Assembly (NCBI GenBank): GCA_003024985.2
Contig: PXIH01S0000831.1
Source of the DNA: Euperipatoides rowelli
Taxonomy: Eukaryota > Onychophora > Udeonychophora > Euonychophora > Peripatopsidae
DNA length: 27,478 nt
Reading direction: 5' to 3' (one strand)
Shown here: in pieces, positions 1 to 9,635 of the stretch
Position numbering within the stretch: the first letter of the stretch is position 1
Layout of the letters: every line of letters begins with the position of its first letter
The notes under the pieces: model-generated
Told to the model about the DNA's origin: nothing
What the model saw: the letters and a program-made list of their open reading frames with translations, nothing else
Databases searched by the model: none
Translations under genes and position numbers: made by a program

Positions 1-251
1 TCATCTATATGTCTTATATGCATAAATATTTTAATATCATCTGCATAAGCAAGACATTTAGCATTTTTCATCTTAGGAAAATCTATCATATATAGATTAA
101 AGAGGCATGCAGATAAAGCTGAACCCTGTGGAAGACCTATATTAACAGTTCTAAAATCTGACACTATACCAGTTCTAATTTTTCTATCTAATAGAAATTC
201 CTGAACCCATTTAAGTACAAAATCACAGTTATAGAATCCTGTTAAGACATA
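1..251 (-). pseudogene. LINE reverse transcriptase remnant (RT blocks with GLPQGS and YADD)
   Basis: Read on the minus strand, an open frame runs from 251 to the window edge, and it contains two hallmark blocks of a non-LTR retrotransposon reverse transcriptase. The first is GLPQGSALSACLFNLY (about 85-155). The second is the catalytic AYADDIKIF (about 20-50), carrying the Asp-Asp pair that binds the catalytic metal. Spacing and wording resemble I/Jockey-type LINEs more than RTE, which usually reads GVRQGDPLSP; that clade call is inference. An in-frame TAG lies at 252-254. In a shifted frame, roughly 252-310 reads FDTSY..RFLYSV, which looks like the preceding RT block, so the element is probably frameshifted there. 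The 5' part (endonuclease, ORF1) is absent, and the 3' part would lie left of the window. This is a dead fragment, not a host gene. Confidence 0.85.
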
Positions 252-744
252 CTAAATCTAACAGAATAAAGAAATCTATAGCTATAAGAAGTGTCAAAAT
301 TTGGAATTCACTAGACAAAAAAAGCTTTTGATTTCTCACTAGGGCACTTAAAAAAATGCATAAGAATTCATGTGTTGAATAAAGTTGAACCCCTTGACTA
401 TCAATAACATTTTGATCAAAGAGTGGAGGGGTTAAGAGGGGAGGAAAAGGGAACTAGGGTGAGAAAAATACATTCTCTTATCATTTATTTATTATGCTTT
501 GATTCTTTTTTTTCTTCTAATTTGTTTGGTTGTTTTTACACCTTTTTTTTTTATATATATCTATATATTAATACGTGAAGGGAAAACTTTGGATCCCTTT
601 TTAAGCATATTGAATGGAAGAGTGTGAGATTTGGCAGAGTTAAAGTTTATATGGAGAGGGAGTGCAATGAGCTAAAATTTATATATAAAATTAAAACATT
701 CATTGTTTAGTGTGTGGCGGCTTTTTACAAATGAAATTTTCTTA

Positions 745-763
745 TTGGTCGAATTTCGACCAA
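745..763. repeat. Short perfect palindrome (9-bp arms, 1-base centre)
   Basis: TTGGTCGAA and TTCGACCAA flank a single T. This is an exact inverted repeat in a CpG-poor setting and includes two CpGs. It could be a dimeric DNA-binding site or chance; nothing nearby shows a function. Confidence 0.6.
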
Positions 764-1031
764 CACTGTATTACTGTATGTTTTATTATGTGTTACCTGT
801 ATGTATACATTGATTTTACTATCTGTAATACGGTAATAATAATATTGTTGTGTACAAGAATATTAATTTCTTAAACAATAAAATGTGAATTGAATATTTC
901 TACATTTCTCTTAATATCTTTATAAGCTCTTAAATCTCCCATACAATTACAACAAAACCAAATACCCTTAAGTTCCACCCTATCTACCCAATCCAACACA
1001 TTTCATGTGATACCATAAATCACATTTCTTA

Positions 1032-1058
1032 CCCCCCCCCCCCAAAAAAAAAAAAAAA
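1032..1058. repeat. C12-A15 homopolymer junction
   Basis: A run of 12 C is followed directly by 15 A. Similar C-tract structures occur at 6810-6822 (C13) and 23417-23453 (C18 then T19). Such tracts are prone to sequencing and assembly length error. Confidence 0.85.
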
Positions 1059-2817
1059 TATTACATTTATCTCCACATCTTATAATACTACCCTCTAAAA
1101 CCTCCTTATCATTTTCTTCCCCTTTACTTTATTACCATACCCAGCTTCACATCCTTCATTTTCAACCCTACATTTTCACAATTATATCCCATATTTCCTA
1201 ATAACAACTATAAAAAACCTTTCCTCCTTATAAATTATAATTTAATAAATTAATATTAAGAAAAGGAAAAATAATATATATTAGATCAATTGAGATAGAT
1301 TGTTGTTATGGAAAGTATTTTGTGTTTCATGTTTGAGTTTTCAATTTGTTTAAACTTCAACTGAGCTATCACTTTATACTCAATACCGGTAATTAATTAT
1401 AATTTTATCTGTAATTTTCAACTTTATTATATTTCTACTGAAAGTTATCAGTAAATGTTTTAGATTATCATATAAAAATTAATAGTGTTTATTTTTGACA
1501 CTTGTAATCCTGTTTTATTTTATTTTATTTTTATTTTAATAAATTATATTTATAGGGTGAAATTCCCTATAACAAAAAAAAAAAAAAAATGAGATGCTAA
1601 AATAAAAACTATAAACCTTTGTATTAAAATATTAGGATAATTTTTATAAACTTCTCTATCTAACTACTCAAAGTTGATAAGCTGGTAATATTTTTTTCTG
1701 TTTACATGTCTTATAGTGTTTTTATATTTTCTATGTTATGAATCCATTTTACTATATTTACACTACTGTTTTTCAAAGTTTTTGGACTAGGGAGGGAATG
1801 GGTTGTTTGAAGTTTTGGGAGGGATGATTATGTGTGGTGAGATGTTGGAAGTAGAAAATTAGGTGATGAAAGAAATGGTTATTATTCATATTGATTTTAA
1901 TTGTTATAGCATGTAGTTAATTATTATAATATGTAGATAGTGTGTAACAAACCATGTGTTTAGTAGAATAGTGACTTGTAAATTGATTTATAGTATGTTA
2001 TATTTAATATTTTTATATTATATGTAAGTGTATTAACACTGTATATAGATTTGTATACAGTATGTACGGTATTTTATTATTATAAGTTAAACTGTACAGG
2101 TTTTATTAACCTAAACTTTCATTGAATAAATAAATAATATATTAATTTCTAATTAAGAAAAATTATTACAAAATGGTACAGCAAAATATTATAGAATTTT
2201 ATTGTTTAATTCCAATTACACCAAATTTGTAATTATGAATAGGCCTATGTACTGTATAATTAAAAAAAAAAAAAAAAAATTCTTATAAATTGTTTTAAAT
2301 TGATTGATATTTAATTTAAATTGATCTTAATTTAATTTTTGTTAAAATGAGAGTATTTAAAAAAATTTATGTTTAAAAATAATTATTCATGATAATATTG
2401 TAAACATTTGATTTCTCTGTCACTAACGATGCATATGCATTAAAATAATTTATAATATTGTATTTTAAGCCCCTTCAAAAAAAAAAAAAAAATGACAAAA
2501 AAAATATTAAATCTATCTTTTGGCTATACTTCAGCACCGGTCTTCAATACTTGCTCTAAAATTATATTATCAAAAACTAGTTTTTAAATTCGTTTTATTG
2601 CTTTACATATATTTTAGTAAAAATCTAAATGCCAATGAAATTTAATTACAAAATAAATTAACTATTTATTTAAATTACTTATGAAACTGTGAATTTACTT
2701 TCCTCAGAGGCAGTGCCTGAACTATAGTGGCTAGAAAGGGTTTACCTCTCGTTTAATCTCATTTGTATATTTTCACTGTTTTGTAAATAAACGCAATATA
2801 ATAACAATAATAATAAT

Positions 2818-2913
2818 ATGCACTTGAAAAAGTTCATAATTCCATTAGGCCCTAATCGTAGCGAACTATAAAAGCCTAATGGAAGCGACAAAATATGAAC
2901 TTTTCAAGTGCAT
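2818..2913. repeat. 96-bp hairpin (MITE-like) upstream of PNUTS
   Basis: ATGCACTTGAAAAAGTTCAT at the left end is mirrored by ATGAACTTTTCAAGTGCAT at the right end, a near-perfect outer stem of about 19 bp. An inner stem CCATTAGGC/GCCTAATGG brackets a loop of roughly 24 bases. The folding suggests either a very small MITE or a pre-miRNA-like hairpin. No convincing target-site duplication is visible apart from AT/TA-rich flanks. It ends within 20 bp of the inverted CCAAT box of the PNUTS upstream region. Confidence 0.75.
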
Positions 2914-2919
2914 AGTGCC

Positions 2920-3711
2920 TGCTGATTGGTTAACAGTTATTACAGTATGGCGGACGTAAATTCTGTTAAAATTATCAAAATCGATCATAGGGTTGGGGCA
3001 TAGTGGGTTCAATACGTAGTAGAAGTTAGGGTTCAGGGTTATGGAAAGGTTAGGACTGTAAATAATAAAAGAAAGCTACTATCTATCTTGATCATGTGAC
3101 TAAATGTTCATAAATTTTCGTTTCCGATAAACGCGAGTGAGCAGCGAGACCTGATCGGAACCGAGGTGAATCATGGGAATATAAGGCTCTGCTTCTGCCG
3201 TTACGTTTGTTTATGATGACTTTATTAGGAGTCTACTTGTTATTTTAAAACCTTTCATACAAATATTTATAAGTAAAAGATCTATCATAATGTCAAGTAC
3301 GTTTTCAATCGGAGGGGTTTGATAAAAAAAAAAAAAATTCTTTAAATTTGAGGATTTTATTTTTCTAGCTTCTGACGTCATGAGGTTACAAGAGGAAGGA
3401 AACCATTTTTGCTTTTGGTTGCAAATTATTTATTTGGTGATTTTGATGTGTTACTTGTAAAACAAAAGTATAATCAAAAGCTGTCATAATCTAATCGCCA
3501 TGGCAGCTCATGATCTACGATTTAATTTGAAATTTGTTAAAATTAAAATCGTTCTACTAAAAAATAACAATGAAGCATTATAGTACGAGTAGGTTAATCA
3601 AAAATATTTCATTAGGAGTTAAATAGAAAGAGTTGATGAATTATCATTTTGTTAACGCTGTATTTTGCAAAGATCATTTTAAAAGTTTTGAAGAGAACAG
3701 CGGAATAGACA
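2920..3711 (+). promoter_or_regulatory. Upstream and 5' leader region of PNUTS, probable promoter
   Basis: Candidate elements seen are ATTGG (inverted CCAAT) at 2925-2929, ATGGCGGAC at 2947-2955 (resembles the YY1 AAGATGGCGGC element), and a small CpG-containing patch at about 3118-3210 in an otherwise CpG-poor background. Inside that patch the reverse strand of 3161-3180 reads ATTCCCATGATTCACCTCGG, which loosely resembles a Staf/ZNF143 site. No TATA box is convincingly placed. Several ATGs lie between 3200 and 3711, so either transcription starts close to the coding start or a 5' UTR intron removes them; a weak donor exists at GAG|GTGAAT (3165). The exact start site cannot be told from sequence alone. 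Confidence 0.4.
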
Positions 3712-5943
3712 ATGGGACCTATTGATCCTCATCAGCTATTGCAAAGTCTTTCTTCCTTAATACACGATGACGGCGGTCTTAAGAGTGCTCATGATGTTGC
3801 TCAGGTAACAAATTTAATGAGGGATGCCAATAAGCTTGTTAGCCGTTGTGTTTATGTAAATATTTTAAAATCTACTAAGAGGAAAAAAATTTTAGAAAAA
3901 TTTATAGAGGTTGGAGGCTGGGAAATTCTTTATTCCTGGTTAGTGGAAGCAAACAATTCTGAAAATAATTTATTTTTATTAGATATATTACGAGTTTATA
4001 AAGAACTTCCTGTAACTGTCGATATTCTCAAACAGAATAATAGTGCTAAAATAATTAAAACATTATCCAGGGGTGAGAATATAGCTGTAAGAAAATTATC
4101 TAGAGAAGTAGTATCTAGCTGGATGACAATAATTAAAAATAATCAAAAAATTAATGAAATTCTACAAACGAAAAAAAATATTAAGGAAATAGATAAAAAT
4201 ACGGAAAGAGAAGAGCAAATAGTATTGCTAGAGTCTTACAAACCTCCAGAAAAGAAAAAACGCAGACCAAAAACAGTAAATGTCTATCAGGAAAAATCTA
4301 GAGACGTGATATTAGATCAAGAAGCCCGCAAACCAATTAAAAAATCGGTTGCTATAGACAAAGGGAAGGATGCCAGTAAGCGAACAGGTGTTGGTTTAAA
4401 TAAATTGATAGAACCTATTGAAACAAAAAAAAAGCGACCAAATTTAAATGTGTCGGTTTCTCCAACTTCAACAGCTAGTAATAGTACAATTGACAAACCG
4501 AAAGTAGTCAAACCTATTTCACCAAAGGCTAGACATGTTATTAGTGAAAGCACTGAATTTATGAGTGCTTTGGATGCACCTGCAGTAACCCCAACTCGTA
4601 AAAAAAGGAAGATTCCTTTTAAGCCTCTCACTCCTACAACACCCCCACCATCTGCCACATCTACATCACCATTATCTGCCACACCCAAACCTTTGTTTTA
4701 TAAAGATGACCTGAAAACAGCAATAGAGTTAGACGACGATAGTTCGTTAAGTATAAAAGACAAGCTTGACTGTGTTGAAATCAAAGATAACCTGGTTGAA
4801 GATGGTGAAGCAAAAGATTTTATTTCAGATGAAGAGAAGAAAGATAGTATTGAAACTGCATCTATATTGTCAAACCTTTGTAAAAAAAAGAAGAAAAAGT
4901 CTGTAACATGGGCTGAGGATGTTAATTTGTGCCAATTTTTTTTCTTTGATCTGGATGAAGCGGAGAAAATGAATGTCAATCATTTTCAAAATTTTGGAGA
5001 TCTAAAGACACAAGAAATGAGGCTGGAAAGACAAGGTTTTGAAAATGCCAAACGGCTTCTTGTTCAAGACAAAATGACCGAAAAGGTAACTTGGTTCTTT
5101 CCACCTTTATTAGACCTATCGACTCCTTTAATTGAACTTGGTATTAACAGTGTTGAAAAAGAGGTACAGCGTAAAAGGGAACAACGAGTTCTCCAAGAAA
5201 TTTTCTTTTCTAAAGAATCTCTTCCAGACAGTCCACATGAGGCTGATCTAGAGTTTATTGATGCTGAAGATCCAAAGATTATACCTTTAGAGGATGAAAA
5301 TAACCCTGAAAGTTATATTACGACAGAGCCTTGTCCCGATTCAAAGGAAGTGTCTTCTCTTCCTCCTGCTTTAGCTAATTTAGTGAAGTCTATTTCTAGC
5401 AAACAAGAACCGGCTACAGTAATGCCAAAATCACAGGATATAAATAAAATTCAAACTGTATTAGGAGTGATGATGGGTAGAGGACTAGATCAATTGGATA
5501 TGAAAATTCATCCGAAAGAATTGCAAAATTTGAAACAAGTATTGCAGCCATTCCAAGGTCCACCCCCTCCGATTGGTGAATCACAAAATTTTCAAGGTGA
5601 TTTGATGAACAGTCAAGGGATTAATTTCCCTCCTAAGAACTTATTTAGCATAGCTCCACCAGGATATAAACCCCTTGGACCTTCTGTACCTAGTGGATCA
5701 TACCCACAAGGTCCACCACCACGAGTTATAATGTCAGATGAAATGCCCTTTCCTAATCAGAATTCTCCCCACCTCGGTCCTATGCGAGGACATAGAATGA
5801 GGCCAGGAAGAAGGCCTGTAATGAGAGGACATGGAAGAGGCAGGGGAGGACATGAAACAATTTGTCGATATTACTCATATCCAAATGGCTGTTATAATAA
5901 TAGATGCTCATATATTCATCCAGGTGTAAAAGAACCATTATAA
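3712..5943 (+). CDS. PPP1R10: PNUTS / PP1 regulatory subunit 10, single-exon
   Basis: This is the nuclear targeting subunit of protein phosphatase 1. In other animals it joins PP1, WDR82 and TOX4 in the PTW/PP1 complex, which dephosphorylates RNA polymerase II and SPT5 to slow and end transcription (family knowledge). The N-terminus MGPIDP matches vertebrate PNUTS and fixes the start. Residues about 40-145 form the TFIIS N-terminal (LW) domain, including SRC.Y.NIL, KFIEVGGW and LKQNNSAK. Basic NLS-like stretches lie at 179-187, 296-300 and 391-396. The PP1 dock KSVTW (396-400) is followed by FFFFDLDE (409-416) at the same nine-residue offset I recall for human. Residues 500-512 carry SKESLPDSPHEAD, and PPALANLV lies at 551-558. 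An RG-rich tail spans about 693-713. A CCCH finger uses C718, C727, C732 and H736, with x4 where human has x5. It is shorter than human (about 940 aa) because the Gly/His-Pro-rich repeats are missing. No intron interrupts it. Confidence 0.97.
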   Translation: MGPIDPHQLLQSLSSLIHDDGGLKSAHDVAQVTNLMRDANKLVSRCVYVNILKSTKRKKILEKFIEVGGWEILYSWLVEANNSENNLFLLDILRVYKELPVTVDILKQNNSAKIIKTLSRGENIAVRKLSREVVSSWMTIIKNNQKINEILQTKKNIKEIDKNTEREEQIVLLESYKPPEKKKRRPKTVNVYQEKSRDVILDQEARKPIKKSVAIDKGKDASKRTGVGLNKLIEPIETKKKRPNLNVSVSPTSTASNSTIDKPKVVKPISPKARHVISESTEFMSALDAPAVTPTRKKRKIPFKPLTPTTPPPSATSTSPLSATPKPLFYKDDLKTAIELDDDSSLSIKDKLDCVEIKDNLVEDGEAKDFISDEEKKDSIETASILSNLCKKKKKKSVTWAEDVNLCQFFFFDLDEAEKMNVNHFQNFGDLKTQEMRLERQGFENAKRLLVQDKMTEKVTWFFPPLLDLSTPLIELGINSVEKEVQRKREQRVLQEIFFSKESLPDSPHEADLEFIDAEDPKIIPLEDENNPESYITTEPCPDSKEVSSLPPALANLVKSISSKQEPATVMPKSQDINKIQTVLGVMMGRGLDQLDMKIHPKELQNLKQVLQPFQGPPPPIGESQNFQGDLMNSQGINFPPKNLFSIAPPGYKPLGPSVPSGSYPQGPPPRVIMSDEMPFPNQNSPHLGPMRGHRMRPGRRPVMRGHGRGRGGHETICRYYSYPNGCYNNRCSYIHPGVKEPL

Positions 5944-6227
5944 CATGAATTCATGTTTGGCTAATGTTTTACATTTTGAAGATGATCCAAATTGGAGTTG
6001 CCATTTTGGTAAAAGGCTGATGGGAAGAAGAAAAACATTTCCTGAAAAATGTTTTTATTTTTTTTTTTAAAGGGGAAAAAAAAAAAATTCCAAGCCTAAT
6101 GCATTTCAGTTTTTGTACGATTTTCTTTTACTGTATAAATTATAAATTGAATGTTATACTGGTTTACTTTATAGTGTAAGTTAATGGATGAAGCAGCAAA
6201 TTACTGTTATCTATGTAAACTCCTGTT

Positions 6228-6235
6228 TGTAAATA
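6228..6235 (+). promoter_or_regulatory. Pumilio response element in PNUTS 3' UTR
   Basis: TGTAAATA matches the UGUANAUA consensus bound by PUF proteins and lies on the sense strand 60-70 bases before the poly(A) signal. In AT-rich DNA an 8-mer like this can arise by chance, so the role is inferred only. Confidence 0.3.
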
Positions 6236-6295
6236 ATTTGTATTTATAAATTGATTAATTTTGTATTATCTTGTTAGAAAAATGAACTCGGCTAA

Positions 6296-6301
6296 AATAA
6301 A
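6296..6301 (+). terminator. Polyadenylation signal AATAAA for PNUTS
   Basis: This is the canonical hexamer and the first one after the stop codon (353 bases downstream). Candidate CA cleavage positions follow at about 6308-6320, and a T/GT-rich stretch (TATATGTTTTAC) begins near 6336. It sits just before the TACAGTA cluster. Confidence 0.6.
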
Positions 6302-6324
6302 GAATACAACCATAACGCAATGTT

Positions 6325-6688
6325 TACAGTACGGTATATATGTTTTACAGTAGGCTATATCTGTACTATGTACAGTAGCTTATATACTGTATACAGTAAA
6401 TATAAATACTGTACAAATAATTTGGGTATACAGTATATACACACACACACTGTACATAGGATATTGTATGTAAATTTAGGGTATTTATAATGTATAATTA
6501 TTATTGTGTATGTTATATACTGTAAAATAGACTACTATACAGTATATACCCTACTTGTATATATATATATATATATATTATATACTGTATACAGCCTAAA
6601 TATTTACTGTTTACAGTAACTGAATATCTTGTCATATTTCTAAACTTTATAATTTTGTTAATTAAAAATATACTGCAAATGTACTGTA
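6325..6688. repeat. Dense TACAGTA/TACTGTA heptamer cluster
   Basis: Twelve copies of TACAGTA or its complement occur in 364 bases, starting at 6325, 6346, 6371, 6385, 6392, 6407, 6429, 6518, 6538, 6583, 6612 and 6682. They are irregularly spaced, on both strands, and interleaved with a (TA)n microsatellite (about 6558-6578) and a short (CA)n. There is no unit period, so this is not a simple satellite. It begins immediately after the PNUTS poly(A) region. Confidence 0.85.
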
Positions 6689-7829
6689 ACGAATATACGG
6701 TTACTGTTGTAACCCTACTTTTTTTTTTTCATTGATGCTGGTATAGCCTCAAAATTACGGTTTTCATGGAAACTATATAAAGTTAGGGACCATTCAAAAG
6801 AAAATATCTCCCCCCCCCCCCCTTCACCTCTTTCCCCATCCACATGTAAATCAAACCATAGAAACAGTATAACAAATATTTTTGTACAAAATTTAGTGTG
6901 CTTGAATATATAGCTTTTTAAATTTAAGCAGTTTATATTTAGCCAATTTTTCAAATCCAATTGTAATAGTTAAGCATGTTCTTTATAATTTTACTGTATG
7001 TATTTTTAAATGCAGATTTGTGCCATGCATATGTAGGCTACAGAACTTGAAACATTTTTTAAAAATACTGTACATGTACTGTATATTTTGTCAAATTATC
7101 CATTTAAATTGTAAAAAATTTTATTTATATTTTTCCTTTTAAATTTTAAAATACATTTTCCATTTCTGCAACAATTTTATGTAACAGGTTTGGCTATATT
7201 TAATTATAGTTTAATAATTTTATTGGATTGGCTAATGACCAAACAGCCATTATTGTTGAAATGTTTAATCCATAGCTTTATAACAAAATATTAGTTTTGT
7301 TGGTTTCCATTAATTATTAGCTTTCATGCTTATTGCTCTTAATTAGTTCAAATTAACTAACTAAATAAAATATCTATCTATTAGCCTATTTTTAATTTCT
7401 GATTTAACTAATAACTGCTTCTAACAACGATGGTTCAATTAGGCTATAATAAAATTAGTTAATATTTTAATATATTAATTAATTCTCAGCTCTTGCACAC
7501 ATTGATTCACTCCAGAATTACCGTAAATCCCAATTCAAATTTTACTTCCAATATCTAGTAAAAAACAGACTAGTTTGGTTGTCGAAATGATCATTAAACG
7601 AAATGATACCTATTTCTAATGAATCTTAAAACAAATGCTCGTAATCTTAGACTGTAGTCTATCGTAAAACTATGCAGTTCAACTAAATATTAGTTGATGT
7701 TTTAAACTATAATTAAAACTATTTAAACCTAAATAGTTTCAGATGTTATTTTCTTTATCATGTTCTGTTCCTTTATCATCCACTTTTAATCATTATATAC
7801 TGTATATTGCATTACCAACCGTTATCTGA
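6689..7829. other. AT-rich intergenic stretch, no gene seen
   Basis: There is a C13 tract at 6810-6822 and further single TACTGTA heptamers (near 7001, 7068, 7078 and 7799). No coding or RNA-gene signal was found on either strand. Confidence 0.7.
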
Positions 7830-8079
7830 TAAAACCCCTCCAGTCCAAATTAATCTGGATCAAGCTCTGTTCGGACTATCAAGTTGTTAGGATTGTACAA
7901 AATTTCTATATAATCCATTAAAAAAAATTTTTTTTTATCGTCTATGGTAAAACTACAATGGTAGTTCTCAGATCCAGATGCTTGAGTAGCCTACTAGCGT
8001 TTGGATCTCCGAACATTTTTCTGCCTCATTACACGATAAAAAAAAAAAATATGTTTATGTTCGAACTGGCGGGGTTTTA
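7830..8079. mobile_element. Possible MITE, 250 bp with 20-bp imperfect terminal inverted repeats
   Basis: TAAAACCCCTCCAGTCCAAA at 7830-7849 is matched by the complement of 8060-8079 (TAAAACCCCGCCAGTTCGAA), with three mismatches plus a shared TTCGGA segment further in. Both arms are followed inside by GATCC-containing sequence. No clean target-site duplication could be read, so the superfamily is unknown. An A8T9 self-complementary tract lies at 7920-7936. Confidence 0.45.
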
Positions 8080-8704
8080 AAGTATTTGGGAAATGAATGC
8101 CGTTAGGCCTTTCACAAGCCTAAACTCGCGTTCACAAGTTGATCCTTCCCAATTACTTTGTAGATTATTTGGTGCATGTCATTTGAAGAAATCATACTGT
8201 AGGCTACCTAATGTATATAAAAATGTAATGGCAAAGAATATTTTTATATAGTTTTAAAAAAAAAATTTGATTATGTGCCACAATTTTTGAATCGTGTTGC
8301 AATTTTTAAGTTTTGCTAATCGACCATCACATTGCCTAATAATTTCTTTTTAATATTAGTCGATAATTAAAGGTTGGCCGATATTTATTTATTTTTTTCA
8401 ATTTAAAATGTACATTTATTTTTCAATTCATCTGAAGATTAAACCTAAACCATCATGCAAATTTAATCGAGGCAACTATTTTACAAGACAAGCAAAAAAC
8501 AAAAGGTAAATAATGACTCGTAAATAATTTTACTATTTTCAACTTTTTCTTAATTTTGATTTTTTTTTTTTCATCTTAATACAATAATGTGTCTGCACAT
8601 AATTGTAAGTTGATCTAAATTTGTTCAACATGAATTTTTCGATTTTAATAAGTCATTAGAACTTACAACCCTTCAATAATATTTTTTAAACATATTCTTA
8701 TTAG
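8080..8704. other. AT-rich stretch, no gene seen
   Basis: Long A and T tracts predominate. The last 20 bases form a pyrimidine-containing run ending in TTATTAG, which is the candidate splice acceptor of the following exon-like segment. Confidence 0.6.
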
Positions 8705-8833
8705 AACATGATGGAAAATTAGACTAGTGCCAACTTAGTAGACGAAGTACACTATCGGGAATTGACAATACAACTCGGCAGAATACAAGTGAAGATGTGC
8801 TCAATTGGAACACCAGAGACATGTTTCTATAAG
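8705..8833 (+). other. Isolated candidate exon with good splice sites
   Basis: A pyrimidine-rich run ending TATTCTTATTAG precedes the segment, and the donor AAG|GTATGT follows at 8834. The 129-base segment is less AT-biased than its flanks. With acceptor 8704 one frame has a TAG at 8720-8722. If the AG at 8721-8722 is used instead, the 111-base remainder is open for 37 codons and ends on a codon boundary (reads ..ANLVDEVHYRELTIQLG.. then ..PETCFYK). I do not recognise the peptide. It may be an internal or UTR exon of an unseen gene or a lncRNA exon, or chance. Confidence 0.2.
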
Positions 8834-9635
8834 GTATGTTTAGAAATAGCTTAGTCTTTATACATTGCCCTTAATACAATAAAAATTGCTCTAGTCTCCA
8901 ATTCATTCTCTTCACTCTATAGTATTTAAACAATTTAGTTGGAATTCATATTTTGGATAATCCAAACAATGTGCTTTAATCAGCAAATTGTTTAATGAAA
9001 AGGTACTGTAAGTCATGAAATGAGAAATTTAATAGGATGAATTATTTTGAGGCTAAAGAGAAGCAAAATAGAAAAAAAAAATATACAAAGATTAATGAAA
9101 TGCAACACATTTTAAAGTACAAAGAAAAATTGAACTTAATTCTGTAAAAATAAATGTAAGGTTTTTTTTTTTTTAACTTTGAAGTAAAGGTAATTGACTA
9201 CCAGATTTTAAGAGATTAATGGAAATAGAATAATCTAACAAATTAAAAATTTATCCTAAGTTAAAAATAGGGGATAAAAGTAGATTATAAATTAGGCTAT
9301 AATAGTATTTGTCGAGTAAATAAATTTATAAAAGCAATGAAAGAAATAGCGGAGCTTTTTAATAATTTTTTTAGAACGTATTCTAAAATTTGTTTAGCAT
9401 TAAAAATCTAATAATAATTAGACAAATTTGTTTTGTTTTAGAATAATTAAACTAATTAGCTTAAGTAGCAGTTTCATGAAATTATTTAAGTGTATAAAAA
9501 TAATTTTTTTCTAAACTTAAAATGATAACGGTATACTATATAATAGACTGAGAGGGAGGACTTGCATAATCCCTTGATTACAGTAGCAAATTTGAATTAT
9601 TAAAAAAATGTTTGAAAGGTGTCAAAGGGCGCCTC
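8834..9635. other. AT-rich stretch, no gene seen
   Basis: It starts with the GTATGT donor-like sequence of the candidate exon and is then low-complexity A/T-rich DNA without readable frames or RNA motifs. Confidence 0.6.

Larger units (their letters stand above)
252..2817. other. AT-rich intergenic stretch, no gene seen
   Basis: No open frame with recognisable coding character was found on either strand. The stretch contains scattered homopolymer tracts (for example A runs near 1574-1590 and 2262-2279), a TTTTA-type short repeat near 1511-1540, a (ATA)n patch just before 2818, and the palindrome and C/A tract listed separately. Its left end may still hold decayed LINE sequence up to about 310. 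Confidence 0.7.
5944..6320 (+). other. PNUTS 3' UTR (predicted)
   Basis: The stretch from the TAA stop to the predicted cleavage region about 20 bases beyond AATAAA is AT-rich and non-coding. It includes a T-rich/A-rich pair near 6050-6088 that could fold on itself and a Pumilio-type site at 6228. Its length is inferred from the single good poly(A) signal. Confidence 0.5.

Noticed and set aside
2947-3003. Small frame starting ATGGCGGAC (18 codons) as a separate gene or first exon
   Set aside because: It stops after 18 codons and the peptide is not recognised. The motif is better explained as a promoter element; a donor-like GTAAAT inside it is not enough to call an exon.
4317-4688. 123-codon frame on the minus strand
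   Set aside because: It lies entirely antisense to PNUTS, over its low-complexity Pro/Ser/Thr and Lys-rich part, and the peptide has no family features.
4698-4979. 93-codon frame on the minus strand
   Set aside because: It is antisense to the PNUTS PP1-docking region. The poly-Phe and Ser runs simply mirror Lys and acidic codons of the real gene.
6715-6960. 81-codon minus-strand frame with Glu/Gly-rich stretch
   Set aside because: The Gly/Glu run is produced by the C13 tract and neighbouring T-rich sequence. There is no other support.
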